Positions 46,946 to 55,684 of a DNA stretch of 64,000 bases are shown piece by piece. This DNA comes from Cyanomargarita calcarea GSE-NOS-MK-12-04C (GTDB taxonomy: Bacteria; Cyanobacteriota; Cyanobacteriia; Cyanobacteriales; Nostocaceae). Under the pieces are notes generated by a model. That model ran no database searches. It was not told where the DNA came from and saw only the letters and a list, made by a program, of their open reading frames with translations. Position 1 is the stretch's first letter; every line of letters starts with the position of its first letter. Both the position numbers and the translations under genes were made by a program. The stretch is taken from positions 1 through 64,000 of the forward strand of contig JAHHGZ010000041.1 of the NCBI GenBank assembly GCA_019359595.1. Reading direction: 5' to 3'.

Positions 46946-48056
46946 GTTTTATCCCCGCTTGAATTTTGTCAAAAACTGTCTCATCTTCAAAAAATTTCTT
47001 CTGGACTGCATTCCAACCGCCAAAGTCTTGGACTGTACCAAGGGTTTTGACTTTCGGATATTTGCCGGAAATTTCTTTGTTCTGTGCTACCGTTTCATCC
47101 ACCGATCGGAATCCCACCTTCGCAAATTCTTGTTGAGCTTCTGGTGTATACAAGTATTTCACAAAAGCTTCTGCAACTTCCCGATTACCGTGCTTATCAA
47201 CGTTCTTATCAACTACTGCGATCGGATTGTCGATGGAGATATTGGGATCGGGAATAATTGTAGTTATCTTTTCGCCCTTTTGTCCTGCTAAAATAATTTC
47301 GTTTTCATAATTAATTAAGGCATCACCTTGACCTTGCTTAAAGAATGCATCAGTAGCTTCTCGGGCATCTTTTGTGAGAACTGGCACGTTATTATATACT
47401 TTGGTGACAAAATCTAATGCTTTTGTCTCATCTGCACCTGTCTTAATTGCTGAATTCCACAGGGCTAGGAAATTCCAACGAGCCACACCAGAGGTCTTAG
47501 GGTCTGCGGTAATAAGCTTTACACCTGGTTTTGCTAAGTCTGCCCAAGTATTGATGCCTTTGGGGTTACCTTCACGGGTAACTAATGCCGCAACCGATTT
47601 TGTCACAATGCCGTTATTCGGGACTTCCTTTTCCCATCCCGGCTGAATTAGTCCCGCTTTCTCAATTTTTTCGGTGTCTAATGCTAAGGATAAGTGAACG
47701 ATATCTGCTTCCAGACCATCAACGACAGCACGGGTTTGCGAACCAGATCCCCCATAGCTTTGCTTGAAGCGAACATTTTGATTGTGTTCTTGCTTCCATT
47801 TTTTTACGAATTTTGGGATAATGGCTGCTTGGGCTGCTTTCGTAACTGCAAAGGAAACTAGAGTTATTTCGACATCTCTTTTGTTCGCAGAAACAGGACT
47901 AGCACCGGGAACACTACCTGCACCCCCATCGGCTGAATTGCTCCCATTTCCACCACTACAAGCCGCGATCGCCACACTCAAGCTTACCCCTACCAAAAAT
48001 AGTGATAAAAAGCGTTTTAGCGAATCTAGCTTCAATTTATTCACGAACTGCCCCAT
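46941..48056 (-). CDS. sbpA: Sulfate-binding lipoprotein (ABC transporter)
   Basis: A 371-residue substrate-binding protein with an N-terminal membrane segment (LSLFLVGVSLSVAIAACSG). Its lipobox cysteine marks a periplasmic lipoprotein. Family features are ITLVSFAVTKAAQAAIIPKF, FKQSYGGSGSQTRAVVDGLE, ADIVHLSLALDTEKIEKAGL and TADPKTSGVARWNFLALW, all typical of SbpA/CysP sulfate or thiosulfate binding proteins. It would feed sulfate to the assimilation pathway that ends in MetX and MetY. The CysT, CysW and CysA transporter genes are not in the window. Confidence 0.9.
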
Positions 48057-48219
48057 TTTTTTTTATTTAGTATTGTAAAACTACTTTTTATCGGTCGGAA
48101 TACCGTATTTAGTTCTAGTTGTTAATAATACAGGGGAACAGCTAAAAAAGCAATAATAAATCCCCGCATTCTCTATAGGGAAAGTGGGGATAGTGTTACC
48201 ATTTTTGATTGAAAAAATA

Positions 48220-48996
48220 TTAAGCAGGAAAATTCAAAGGTAAACCGTCGTGAAATACTAGGAGTTCTCCCGGTTGGATGGGTGTCCAGATTTCGTTGTC
48301 GGTGAGGGGGGTAGTGGCAATCACAGCAACGCGATCGCTTTCGTTTGTGACTTCTCGGAAATCTACAATTAAATCTTGGTCGATCAAGTGAGCAGCAGCA
48401 AAGGGTGCTTGTCTGACAATGTAACAGAGTTTGGTTGAGCAATGAGCGAAAAAGTCTTCCCCGTCGGAGAGTAAGTAATTAAAAATACCTTTCAATGAGA
48501 TAGTGTGAGTTATTTCTCGGAGGGTGCGATATAGTTCCTTGGTGGGAGGTTTGGCGTGGGGAAACTTTTGGCGCAGGGTTTCTAGGATTAAACAGAATGC
48601 CTTTTCGCTATCAGTAGTGCCTACAGGATTATAAAATTTCATACTCGTGGACTGAAAATCTGGTAAATCTCCATTGTGAGCAAATACCCAATACCTACCC
48701 CAGAGTTCACGACGGAAGGGATGGCAGTTTTCTAGGGAAATTTGACCTTGGGTAGCTTTGCGAATATGGGAAATCACATGGGTAGAGTGGATGGGATAGC
48801 AACGCACCAACTCAGCGATGGGAGAGGCAACAGAGGCTTTCTCATCAAGAAAAATCCGGCATCCCTTACCCTCAAAGAAAGCAATTCCCCAACCATCCTT
48901 ATGGTCGTCAGTTTTTCCTCCCCTTGTGCAAAAACCCTCAAACGAGAAACAGATGTCCGTTGGGACATTACAATTCATTCCCAGCAATTGGCACAT
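48220..48996 (-). CDS. Class II glutamine amidotransferase
   Basis: A 258-residue Ntn-type amidotransferase. The catalytic Cys is residue 2 (MCQLLGMN), exposed after Met removal. Other family motifs are DHKDGWGIAFFEGKG, STHVISHIRKATQGQISLEN, WVFAHNGDLPDF (oxyanion Asn-Gly), GTTDSEKAFCLIL, and the C-terminal ATTPLTDNEIWTPIQPGELL. It belongs to the YafJ/EgtC-like group. The exact substrate is not known. It stands alone. Confidence 0.88.
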   Translation of the reverse strand: MCQLLGMNCNVPTDICFSFEGFCTRGGKTDDHKDGWGIAFFEGKGCRIFLDEKASVASPIAELVRCYPIHSTHVISHIRKATQGQISLENCHPFRRELWGRYWVFAHNGDLPDFQSTSMKFYNPVGTTDSEKAFCLILETLRQKFPHAKPPTKELYRTLREITHTISLKGIFNYLLSDGEDFFAHCSTKLCYIVRQAPFAAAHLIDQDLIVDFREVTNESDRVAVIATTPLTDNEIWTPIQPGELLVFHDGLPLNFPA

Positions 48997-49117
48997 GGCG
49001 GTTGAAGTTCAGCAATTCATGTCTAAACATACTGGAGAATGGGGAAATGTTCTGGTGCGATCGCTTCAATCTTAAAGATTAAAGATTTATAACGAACCGC
49101 ACCAAACCGCAGACAGG

Positions 49118-49233
49118 ATAAGTAGGTCGGCACAAATAAATAAAGGTTCGTAGTTGCGTTCCCGCAGGGTAGCGCAACTACGAGCCTTTACATAAATTCA
49201 TATAGTTGGGTTTTTCTGTGCCGCTCTACTTAT
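49118..49233. mobile_element. MITE-like element with ATAAGTAG-type inverted ends
   Basis: The ends are ATAAGTAGGTCGGCACA and the inverted ATAAGTAGAGCGGCACA, with an internal hairpin AAAGGTTCGTAGTTGCG facing CGCAACTACGAGCCTTT. The size is about 116 bp with no coding capacity. A similar TAAGTAG-ended element lies at 52574-52679. Confidence 0.65.
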
Positions 49234-49245
49234 GTATCTGTGGTT

Positions 49246-50293
49246 TCATTCAATTGAATCACCTTTTCCAGTCTCTGCTGTTTGACGTAGCGATAAAAAA
49301 GCCTCTTTTAATGGTTGGTTAACAGCACTTTCAGGTTCATCAAGTATAAGCCGTTGATATGCCTCTAAAAAATTCATCCGCAGTCGATGAAACAGGTGTA
49401 AGTAATGACGCAGAAAACTAATACAATCGAGTATAACAACTTCAATACCGCCTGTTTGCTCGTAAATTCCGGTAGCATATTCATGTATATACTGTTCAAT
49501 GCGCTCTGTAGTAATGAAGATATAATTTTCAATTTTTGGCTCTTGATTAATAACTTTTTGAAGAGCGCGATTTATATCCTCTACTGTAATCGTCTTCATT
49601 TTCATTTCATAGCAGGTTATGACGTTATTATCGTTGATGAGTGTAATTTCAATATCACCAAAAGCCCCGGTTTGTTCATCAGCAGCATTGTGACTTTTGA
49701 GAGGAAGAGCACGTTGTCCTAGATAATCAGATGCTGTCTGGTAAGCGGCAGTTACAATCAAAACAGGTAAGCCGCTTGAATTGCGACAGTTTAGATGTTG
49801 CTCAATCAACTTTATAATCGCTTCACTAGATAGAGGAATTGCATCTTCTAGGGTTTTTAAATCTGCAAGCAAACTCGCAATTCGTTGGCGTTTTTCGTCT
49901 CTAATAATGAGAAGATATCTGATAGTTTCGGCAAGCAAGTCTTGGGCTGAGACTTGCCCTATATAAACATCTTCTAGTAACTGAAGCACAGTTTTATATA
50001 AAATTGGAGGTCTACCAACTAAATTAACCTCTGGTGTTAGAATAATATTTCTATTGCGAAGGGCGGGTGTAAGAAAAGCAGTTGTTGGGTTACATGGCAG
50101 TTGGTGCTGGTTGATAAATAAAAGCAGTAATATGAGCTTCATCGTATGTACGACCTGAATAACAGTCAGTTCCACCAATTTCAGTGTATGGCTTGCGAAT
50201 CGTGTGGATACGGAGGATCGCAATAAAATAGTGTTTCTTCGCTGTCGTAGCGTTGAATAACTTTAATCCCACATTCCGCACCCTAACTGTCAC
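49246..50293 (-). pseudogene. Frameshifted SacI-family-type restriction endonuclease gene
   Basis: The main frame (49246 to about 50110) contains PALRNRNIILTPEVNLVGRP, VLQLLEDVYIGQVSAQDLLA and LPVLIVTAAYQTASDYLGQR. The nuclease-like core follows: TGAFGDIEITLINDNNVITC then YEMKMK (D/E...E-x-K). I take it for a SacI-like type II endonuclease family. The N-terminal part continues in another frame (about 50120-50293: KHYFIAILRIHTIRKPYTEI, TDCYSGRTYDEAHITAFI). It joins FINQHQLPCNPTTAFLTPAL only across a frameshift near 50100-50125. Upstream it runs into a palindrome. No partner DNA methyltransferase is next to it. It is probably inactive. Confidence 0.55.
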
Positions 50294-50318
50294 AAAGGGT
50301 TAGGGTGCGGAATGTGGG
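50268..50318. repeat. Perfect 20-bp inverted repeat
   Basis: Arm 50268-50287 (CCCACATTCCGCACCCTAAC) and arm 50299-50318 are perfectly complementary, around an 11-base loop. The left arm overlaps the 5' part of the disrupted endonuclease coding frame. No U-tract follows. Confidence 0.9.
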
Positions 50319-50525
50319 TTATATAACTTTACGATATGTTGTATCTTTATGTATATAGTTCAACACCCAATTAAGGTAGATATTGCCAAAATTTGGAGGT
50401 ATGGCTGATTAACCTAGAGTTTAGACAAATAAACTCATCTATAACAACAGAATAAATCCTTTATTTAAGGAAAATTGTAATGTTTAAACTTGTCTAGGTT
50501 GGCAAATAATCAGCTATAGTAAAAT

Positions 50526-51761
50526 TTATAAACGTTCAAAGATAACAATAAAAACATCAAAATCAACTTGACATTTTTCTAATTTATCCGAGCGTAGCAT
50601 ATAAGTTAAAGGAAGATGCCCAGGTGCTGCTGTTTTTATTGAGTCATACAGGTCAACATAATACAACCAGTCATCTTTTTTTCGCCAACCAACTAAATCA
50701 CCAAATTCTTCAATAGCTTTATATTGACTAAAGTAAATTTGTCCTTGCTTTTGTTTACAAATACTTTCCCAAATTCGTTTCTGAACACTAAATCCAAAGC
50801 GTCCATTACTATGTTTCTTCCAAAGCTTATCTATATTATTTAAGTATTTTTTAGGAAGAATTTTAATATGATCTTCGATTATATAATCAGGACGGTAATC
50901 TTCATATTCAAGATGACGAGATAACTCATTTTGTCCTATTGCATATATAATTTTTGCGGTTTCCCAATCTGCCTCTTCCCATTTTTGAGATTGAAGCAGT
51001 TCATTCAGAGTATGAAAATCCCCGCCTATCACATCAGTGAAATCTTTAGAAGAAGTATAGCTGTAAGATGTTGCAGTTTTAACAACTTCTTGAGCTATTT
51101 CAGTATCATTTGTATTATTGTTTTTCTTGCTAAAAGATTTTCTCCACCTGCGAAGAGTTTTCTTAACTTTTGGATTTTTAAATGCTTGTTCTTCTAACTC
51201 ATTGGCTATTTGTTCTTCTGCCTCTTCTTGAGTGTAACCTTGACTTTTTAACTGTTCTACTAATTCGCGGATTTGTTCAGCTACTTGTGCAAAATCGTTA
51301 TTGATATTTATTTGGTTGCCGTGTATTTCTACAAAATCACCGTAAATCTTTTCGTTGTAGTTTCCTTCCGTATAAATAGTCTGAGGTTGGTTTATAGCAG
51401 CTTCTGGCAACAAATATGCATGGTTATTTGTATTCTCGTCTAAATCCTCGTCTATATTCTCTTCTACTTGGCTTTGCTTGCTTCTCCATTGTCTAAAACA
51501 TAAAAAGCAGCCTATTCCAAGTAAAAAAATACCAATAACAACAAGAGTTATTGTTTGGAAATTTGAATAAATATAGTCTGTGGTATATTTTAAACATTTA
51601 TAAAGCCAGTCCGTAAAATTTTTATATAGCGCAGAAATCCACTTTGCAAAAGCTCGAACTGCGACTACAAGCAAAAAACTATATAACAACTTTTCTATTA
51701 GTGAAAGTCGGTTAATCAGACGAAAAAACTGCCTTAATGTTTGCTTGAATCGAACGTTCAT
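50526..51761 (-). CDS. Membrane protein with a Gly/Asn-rich helical module and a GUN4 domain
   Basis: A 411-residue protein. Two hydrophobic segments lie near the start (IEKLLYSFLLVVAVRAFAKW; ITLVVIGIFLLGIGCFLCF). Residues about 125-215 are a shared module (YGDFVEIHGNQININNDFAQ then VAEQIRELVEQLKSQGYTQE) also found in the next gene. Residues about 245-380 are a GUN4 domain: DFHTLNELLQSQKWEEADWE, FGFSVQKRIWESI and VGWRKKDDWLYYVDLYDS. GUN4 binds porphyrins; in cyanobacterial multidomain proteins it serves as a sensor-like domain. A membrane-anchored role in sensing or defence is plausible but unproven. It lies 23 bp after the next gene upstream on the same strand. Confidence 0.7.
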   Translation of the reverse strand: MNVRFKQTLRQFFRLINRLSLIEKLLYSFLLVVAVRAFAKWISALYKNFTDWLYKCLKYTTDYIYSNFQTITLVVIGIFLLGIGCFLCFRQWRSKQSQVEENIDEDLDENTNNHAYLLPEAAINQPQTIYTEGNYNEKIYGDFVEIHGNQININNDFAQVAEQIRELVEQLKSQGYTQEEAEEQIANELEEQAFKNPKVKKTLRRWRKSFSKKNNNTNDTEIAQEVVKTATSYSYTSSKDFTDVIGGDFHTLNELLQSQKWEEADWETAKIIYAIGQNELSRHLEYEDYRPDYIIEDHIKILPKKYLNNIDKLWKKHSNGRFGFSVQKRIWESICKQKQGQIYFSQYKAIEEFGDLVGWRKKDDWLYYVDLYDSIKTAAPGHLPLTYMLRSDKLEKCQVDFDVFIVIFERL

Positions 51762-51784
51762 TATTTAACTTACGATTAATTTCT

Positions 51785-52153
51785 CTATGGCAAGGGTATA
51801 CCAGATATTCTCAAAGCTAGTTTTATGACTTCCACCGCAGCTTCTCCAATGACGCTACTTGTTGCCGCATCACGCACATACTGTCCCAGTTTTACCATTT
51901 TACTCTTGGCTTTTGGGTCTCTGTCTGTTTCGCTTGCCCAGTCGCTGGCAACCTTCTGTTGAGAATCCGTTGAGCTGTATCCCTGAGATTGAAGCTGGGT
52001 TAACAATTGTTCTATTTGAGCGGCAGCTTGAGCTAAGTCTTGGCTCATGTTGATTTGGTTACCGTGTATTTGTGTGTAACCACCTTCTACAGACTGGTTG
52101 AAATTACCACCAATACTGCCGATATTGTATGTATTTTTATTTTCCTCAGTCAT
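51785..52153 (-). CDS. Small protein carrying the shared Gly/Asn-rich helical module
   Basis: A 122-residue protein: a glycine/asparagine-rich start (NIGSIGGNFNQSVEGGYTQI) continuing to HGNQINMSQDLAQAAAQIEQ and LLTQLQSQGYSSTDSQQ, then a C-terminal helix with AAVEVIKLALRISGIPLP. The first 60 residues align with residues 125-185 of the GUN4 protein (YGDFVEIHGNQININNDFAQ). It may be an adaptor that associates with the larger partner through the same module. No enzymatic motif is seen. Function unknown. Confidence 0.7.
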   Translation of the reverse strand: MTEENKNTYNIGSIGGNFNQSVEGGYTQIHGNQINMSQDLAQAAAQIEQLLTQLQSQGYSSTDSQQKVASDWASETDRDPKAKSKMVKLGQYVRDAATSSVIGEAAVEVIKLALRISGIPLP

Positions 52154-52282
52154 ACTCGAATGTTATGTAATTTTTATACTGTATCTTTTTACCAGTTTAT
52201 ACTAAAAGTAGATGTGATGAAAATCACTAATGCTAAGTAGTTTTTGTTCTGACATTACAAATACCCAGGATAAGAAATTATT

Positions 52283-52525
52283 ATGACGAAAGCACAAGAA
52301 ATTTGCACTGTACATTTAGGAAGCTCAACGCTTGATGATGACTACACTCTTTACGAAGACGGGCAAGTAAGGCATTACTATGACCAGAATATGTATTCAC
52401 ATAGCCATGAAGACTGGCTTAAAGCCCAAACCCTAAGTGACGACATAAAAAAGAAGTTGTTAAATAAATGCCCTGAAGAGTTAAAAGAAAAAACTAAAAC
52501 ATTACTTTATACTCAATATAATTGA
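52283..52525 (+). CDS. Small hypothetical protein
   Basis: An 80-residue acidic/basic soluble protein (MTKAQEICTVHLGSSTLDDD through YEDGQVRHYYDQNMYSHSHE), rich in tyrosine, histidine and aspartate. It has no signal peptide, membrane segment or known domain. It is transcribed opposite to its neighbours, from the gap between the two small module genes. The ATG lies 129 bp beyond the divergent start of the 122-residue gene. Function unknown. Confidence 0.55.
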   Translation: MTKAQEICTVHLGSSTLDDDYTLYEDGQVRHYYDQNMYSHSHEDWLKAQTLSDDIKKKLLNKCPEELKEKTKTLLYTQYN

Positions 52526-52879
52526 TATTTCAGGGGCTTGAGGTATCGCTACTCACGCCCTTTGAAAAAGATTTAAGTAGGCGAGAAAATTTATAACTAT
52601 GTAATGAAATGTAAAACCTCTGAAGTTGGCTTGTAGTTGTGCTTTAAGCAAGTTTGGTTTATTTTCGCCCATCTACTTACAGAAAATTCCAAAAAGCATC
52701 TTAAACTGTATAAATAGGCATTTACTATTCTAAATTTTCAGAAATTTAAGATAGTCAACTAAAAGCTATAGCTAAAGCCAGTAAATACCATGCAAGATTT
52801 TACTCACTGGGACTAATTCAATTTTTAGCTGATACTTGTCTTTACCAGTCAAAACCCTGATTCATTAAACCTTCCCTTA
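52526..52879. other. Intergenic region with a MITE-like element
   Basis: 52574-52679 has inverted ends TAAGTAGGCGAGAAAAT and TAAGTAGATGGGCGAAAAT, like the element at 49118-49233. No gene is seen in the rest. Confidence 0.55.
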
Positions 52880-53269
52880 TTAAGCATATTCCGCTTCCAA
52901 AAAACCCTTCACGGTTTCTACCGAAATACTCACAAACGGATTTTTATAGATTGTGTCCAGTGCTTGTTTTAATGTTTCAATTCCGCCTTGTTTCAAAGCA
53001 TTTAGTAGTCTATCTCGTATTGTGGGATTCTGCTTAATATGTTGCTCAACTTTTTTAACCATAGCAGCTTGCTTTTGAGCTTCAGTTACCGTAGGGTTAG
53101 TCAGTTGCAGTTGGGCTAGTAAATCTTGAATTTCTTTTGCTGCGTCAGCCAGATTTTGCTCTGGTGCGTAATTGTGTAGAATACCTGTCTGATTAGCATA
53201 ATGCGTACCATCAAAATTGGTAATGCCTGTAAAATTAGCTCCACTAAAATTATTATTGACTTCTGACAT
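52880..53269 (-). CDS. Second small protein with the Asn/Gly-rich helical module
   Basis: A 129-residue protein: an N-terminal repeat-like start (NNNFSGANFTGITNFDGTHY then ANQTGILHNYAPEQNLADAA), a helix (KEIQDLLAQLQLTNPTVTEA), and a C-terminal helical part (RDRLLNALKQGGIETLKQAL then DTIYKNPFVSISVETVKGFL). The layout matches the 122-residue protein, but the sequence is different enough to be a paralog. Its NFDGTHYANQTGILHN piece resembles NLGGTHSGNQKGNEHN at the end of the next gene upstream. Function unknown; operonic with that gene (50 bp apart). Confidence 0.7.
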   Translation of the reverse strand: MSEVNNNFSGANFTGITNFDGTHYANQTGILHNYAPEQNLADAAKEIQDLLAQLQLTNPTVTEAQKQAAMVKKVEQHIKQNPTIRDRLLNALKQGGIETLKQALDTIYKNPFVSISVETVKGFLEAEYA

Positions 53270-53319
53270 AATTTACCTCTTTATTTGATTATTGGGAAAG
53301 TTGTAAGATTGGCAGTCTT

Positions 53320-54543
53320 TTATGTTTGATTCGGTGGTTGTGAGTTATGTTCATTGCCTTTTTGGTTTCCACTATGTGTGCCACCAAGATTGAGAATACC
53401 TTTAAGGTTACTCTCACGCAAATCATTGGTTACTTGACTGATGAAGTTAGTCGTTTGTCCAGGTATGTCCTTCAATGACTGAAATAGTTCAGTTAATTGT
53501 TCTGTGGTTGATTTTTTATTATCACCTTGTTTTGAGGATATGATTTTTGAAGCTTGCTCTATCTCGTCAGCTAATTTCTCTATATATTCTTTTTGTCTGG
53601 CAATTATTTTGTCTTTCATTTCTAATTGCTTTTGAAGAATATTTTGAATATTTTCCAAGTTTTGATTTTCTCTTATTATCTCCTCATAGCGATCCATCAA
53701 CGATGCATTATGAATTTCATTTATATTTTGCATAATTATTTCACTGCTTGAGTTTAAGTAAGCTACGTTTTCATCTAATCTTGTCAGTTTATCATTAACT
53801 TCCTCTAAATCTGTCAATTTTTGGGATATTTCTTGCAGAAAATCTAAAATTCTATAAATTAGATTGAAAGCCCTAAATTGACTAATAGGTCTATCTCTTG
53901 GTTCGGTTTTGAGATTAAGCGGCATTATCAACCCTCCAATAATTGTTAATATTAAAATAAATAATACGGACAAGCAATCAATAAACTTCTGAATAATACT
54001 TCCAATAAATATGATTAAATCATTACAAGCATGACATATGTTTGAAAGTACTCCATTAATCAAAATCCCAATATCATATAGAAATATGTATGCTATGTCT
54101 AAACTGGTTTCTAAAAGATTGTCGTGGGTGATTATAATAAACCATACATAAACCTCATTTTCCTGGGGTACGCTAATCGCCGTTATATATTTGTTATTAA
54201 TTTTAGTTACTCCAAATGCAGAAGTAATACATCTTCTACTAGCTACCAGCTTAAACGGATTAGCCTGATGCTCGCTGATTGTCCAGTAAATGACTTCTGG
54301 GTCAAAATAGCCCCTAGTCATGTCTGCTAACAAGTCCAGAAACTTTGCACCTTCTGGCGTTTGTTGGAAATCTCTACATGCATTCAATAAAAATTCAGGA
54401 AATTTCACCCAACATTCCGTCAATCCTCTTTCTGAAATATCAGAGTCACAACTATTCACATCTTGCGGGTTGGTAGTAAAAGTCAACTCAACTGCGAACT
54501 TGCTAGGATTTATCCACAAAGCTTGTTTCATCTCGCTGGTCAT
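53320..54543 (-). CDS. Membrane-anchored coiled-coil protein ending in the same Gly/Asn-rich motif
   Basis: A 407-residue protein of unknown family. The N-terminal ~150 residues are a soluble alpha/beta-like part (FPEFLLNACRDFQQTPEGAK, EVIYWTISEHQANPFKLVAS). Two hydrophobic segments follow (IAYIFLYDIGILINGVLSNI and CLSVLFILILTIIGGLIMPL), then a long coiled coil (residues about 240-340: LQEISQKLTDLEEVNDKLTR, IQNILQKQLEMKDKIIARQK). The last ~35 residues (KGILNLGGTHSGNQKGNEHN) look like the shared module start. It is probably the first gene of a leftward cluster of module-bearing proteins. No catalytic motif is recognised. Confidence 0.68.
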   Translation of the reverse strand: MTSEMKQALWINPSKFAVELTFTTNPQDVNSCDSDISERGLTECWVKFPEFLLNACRDFQQTPEGAKFLDLLADMTRGYFDPEVIYWTISEHQANPFKLVASRRCITSAFGVTKINNKYITAISVPQENEVYVWFIIITHDNLLETSLDIAYIFLYDIGILINGVLSNICHACNDLIIFIGSIIQKFIDCLSVLFILILTIIGGLIMPLNLKTEPRDRPISQFRAFNLIYRILDFLQEISQKLTDLEEVNDKLTRLDENVAYLNSSSEIIMQNINEIHNASLMDRYEEIIRENQNLENIQNILQKQLEMKDKIIARQKEYIEKLADEIEQASKIISSKQGDNKKSTTEQLTELFQSLKDIPGQTTNFISQVTNDLRESNLKGILNLGGTHSGNQKGNEHNSQPPNQT

Positions 54544-54890
54544 ATCAAATCTATTTACCCTGTGAAGTACTAGGTACTGTTAATAACTCTGGTTCATGCC
54601 ATCAATATTTGAATAATTTAGTAATATTACCTGTATTACCCAGAAAAGTATGTGATTAAAATCACTATTGGCATCGATTATTGCATTCAGCCAAAAATCA
54701 ACACTACTTAATGAAAGTTATCGAAGTATAAAAGTTAAGATGTTTAAATTTATATTGACAATCAATCAGACATCAATACCCAACCCATACCGCAAAAGCC
54801 ACTACTACGCAGAATCCCTGCGAAACACTGGCGATGGCAATACCCAATTTTACGGGGTTTTTGATGCAAAGTAAGAAATGAATAGGAACT
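54544..54890. other. Intergenic region upstream of the module gene cluster
   Basis: The promoter of the leftward cluster should lie here. A 45-codon frame starting at about 54740 (MFKFILTINQTSIPNPYRKS) ends at 54874, but nothing supports it as a gene. Confidence 0.4.
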
Positions 54891-55110
54891 AAAAAAGAAA
54901 CACTCTCTCTTAAAGAAAGAACGTTTCATTGTGAGCATTGTGGCTTTTCCATTGACCGTGATTTAAATGCGGCAATCAATCTTAGTCAGTACGTATCTGG
55001 CAGTTAGTCGGTGAGTGCCTGTGGACTGGATAGTGCCGACACTACCAGGTTGAAGCAGGAATTAAGTTCCAAAGTCCATAAAAGTATAATCATGGGTAGC
55101 TTTGGGTAAG
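54891..55110 (+). pseudogene. TnpB (IS200/IS605 type) C-terminal fragment
   Basis: The frame reads KKETLSLKERTFHCEHCGFS then IDRDLNAAINLSQYVSGS and a stop. Read through the stop it continues SVSACGLDSADTTRLKQEL to GSFG. HCEHCG is the second half of the TnpB zinc finger, and IDRDLNAAINL is its C-terminal RuvC block (Asp catalytic). No TnpB-like sequence is seen further upstream in this frame, so only the tail of an IS remains. The 3' flank might still include the right end and a guide-RNA region. Confidence 0.8.
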
Positions 55111-55162
55111 TCTTATATAACGGCTACGACGTTAATTTTCAATACCTTCACAATTCTGCTTC

Positions 55163-55675
55163 TTAAGAGGATTTTTGCCACCAACTTTGCAGAGGATTAT
55201 TTTTTGGTGGTACATAACGTCCTTTAATTTTAATTCCATTAAGGACGTTACTTAATACTAAAGAATCAATGCTTTGTTTCTCTGACCAATGTTTAATTAT
55301 TTCTGGAGTTGATAAAATTTGAAGATGGAGAAAATTCTTTTGAAGAAACTTGATCGCCTTGTCGTCATCAGTAGCGATCGCCCATTTTCGGTGAACAGCG
55401 ATTGCACAAGTTGCAGATTCGCCATCATCAAGGTCAACAGCATAATTTACAAAAGATTCCTCCTCCTCTTCTGACTCAAAATCCACAACTTTTAGTAAAC
55501 CATGTTTAATAGCTTCTTCAAACTCTAACAGTGTTTTTAATTCGCGTTCTTGTACAACAGTAGTAACAACAATTTCAGCAGGAAGAGATTTCAAAATTGC
55601 CAGAAATTCACCTGAAGCACAAAAGTTGATAACACAACAAGCATCAAGAAGAATATGAGAGTGAGTAATTTGCAT
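55163..55675 (-). CDS. PIN-domain toxin-type protein
   Basis: A 170-residue PIN-fold protein: HILLDACCVINFCASGEFLA (first conserved Asp), VVTTVVQERELKTLL, AVDLDDGESATCAIAVHRKW (conserved acidic cluster) and AIATDDDKAIKFLQK (second Asp). PIN domains are Mg-dependent RNases, usually VapC-like toxins. It begins 9 bp after the XRE/ImmA-like gene on the same strand, so the two should form a toxin-antitoxin pair. The family of the toxin cannot be told further. Confidence 0.75.
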   Translation of the reverse strand: MQITHSHILLDACCVINFCASGEFLAILKSLPAEIVVTTVVQERELKTLLEFEEAIKHGLLKVVDFESEEEEESFVNYAVDLDDGESATCAIAVHRKWAIATDDDKAIKFLQKNFLHLQILSTPEIIKHWSEKQSIDSLVLSNVLNGIKIKGRYVPPKNNPLQSWWQKSS

Positions 55676-55684
55676 GAATTGACC

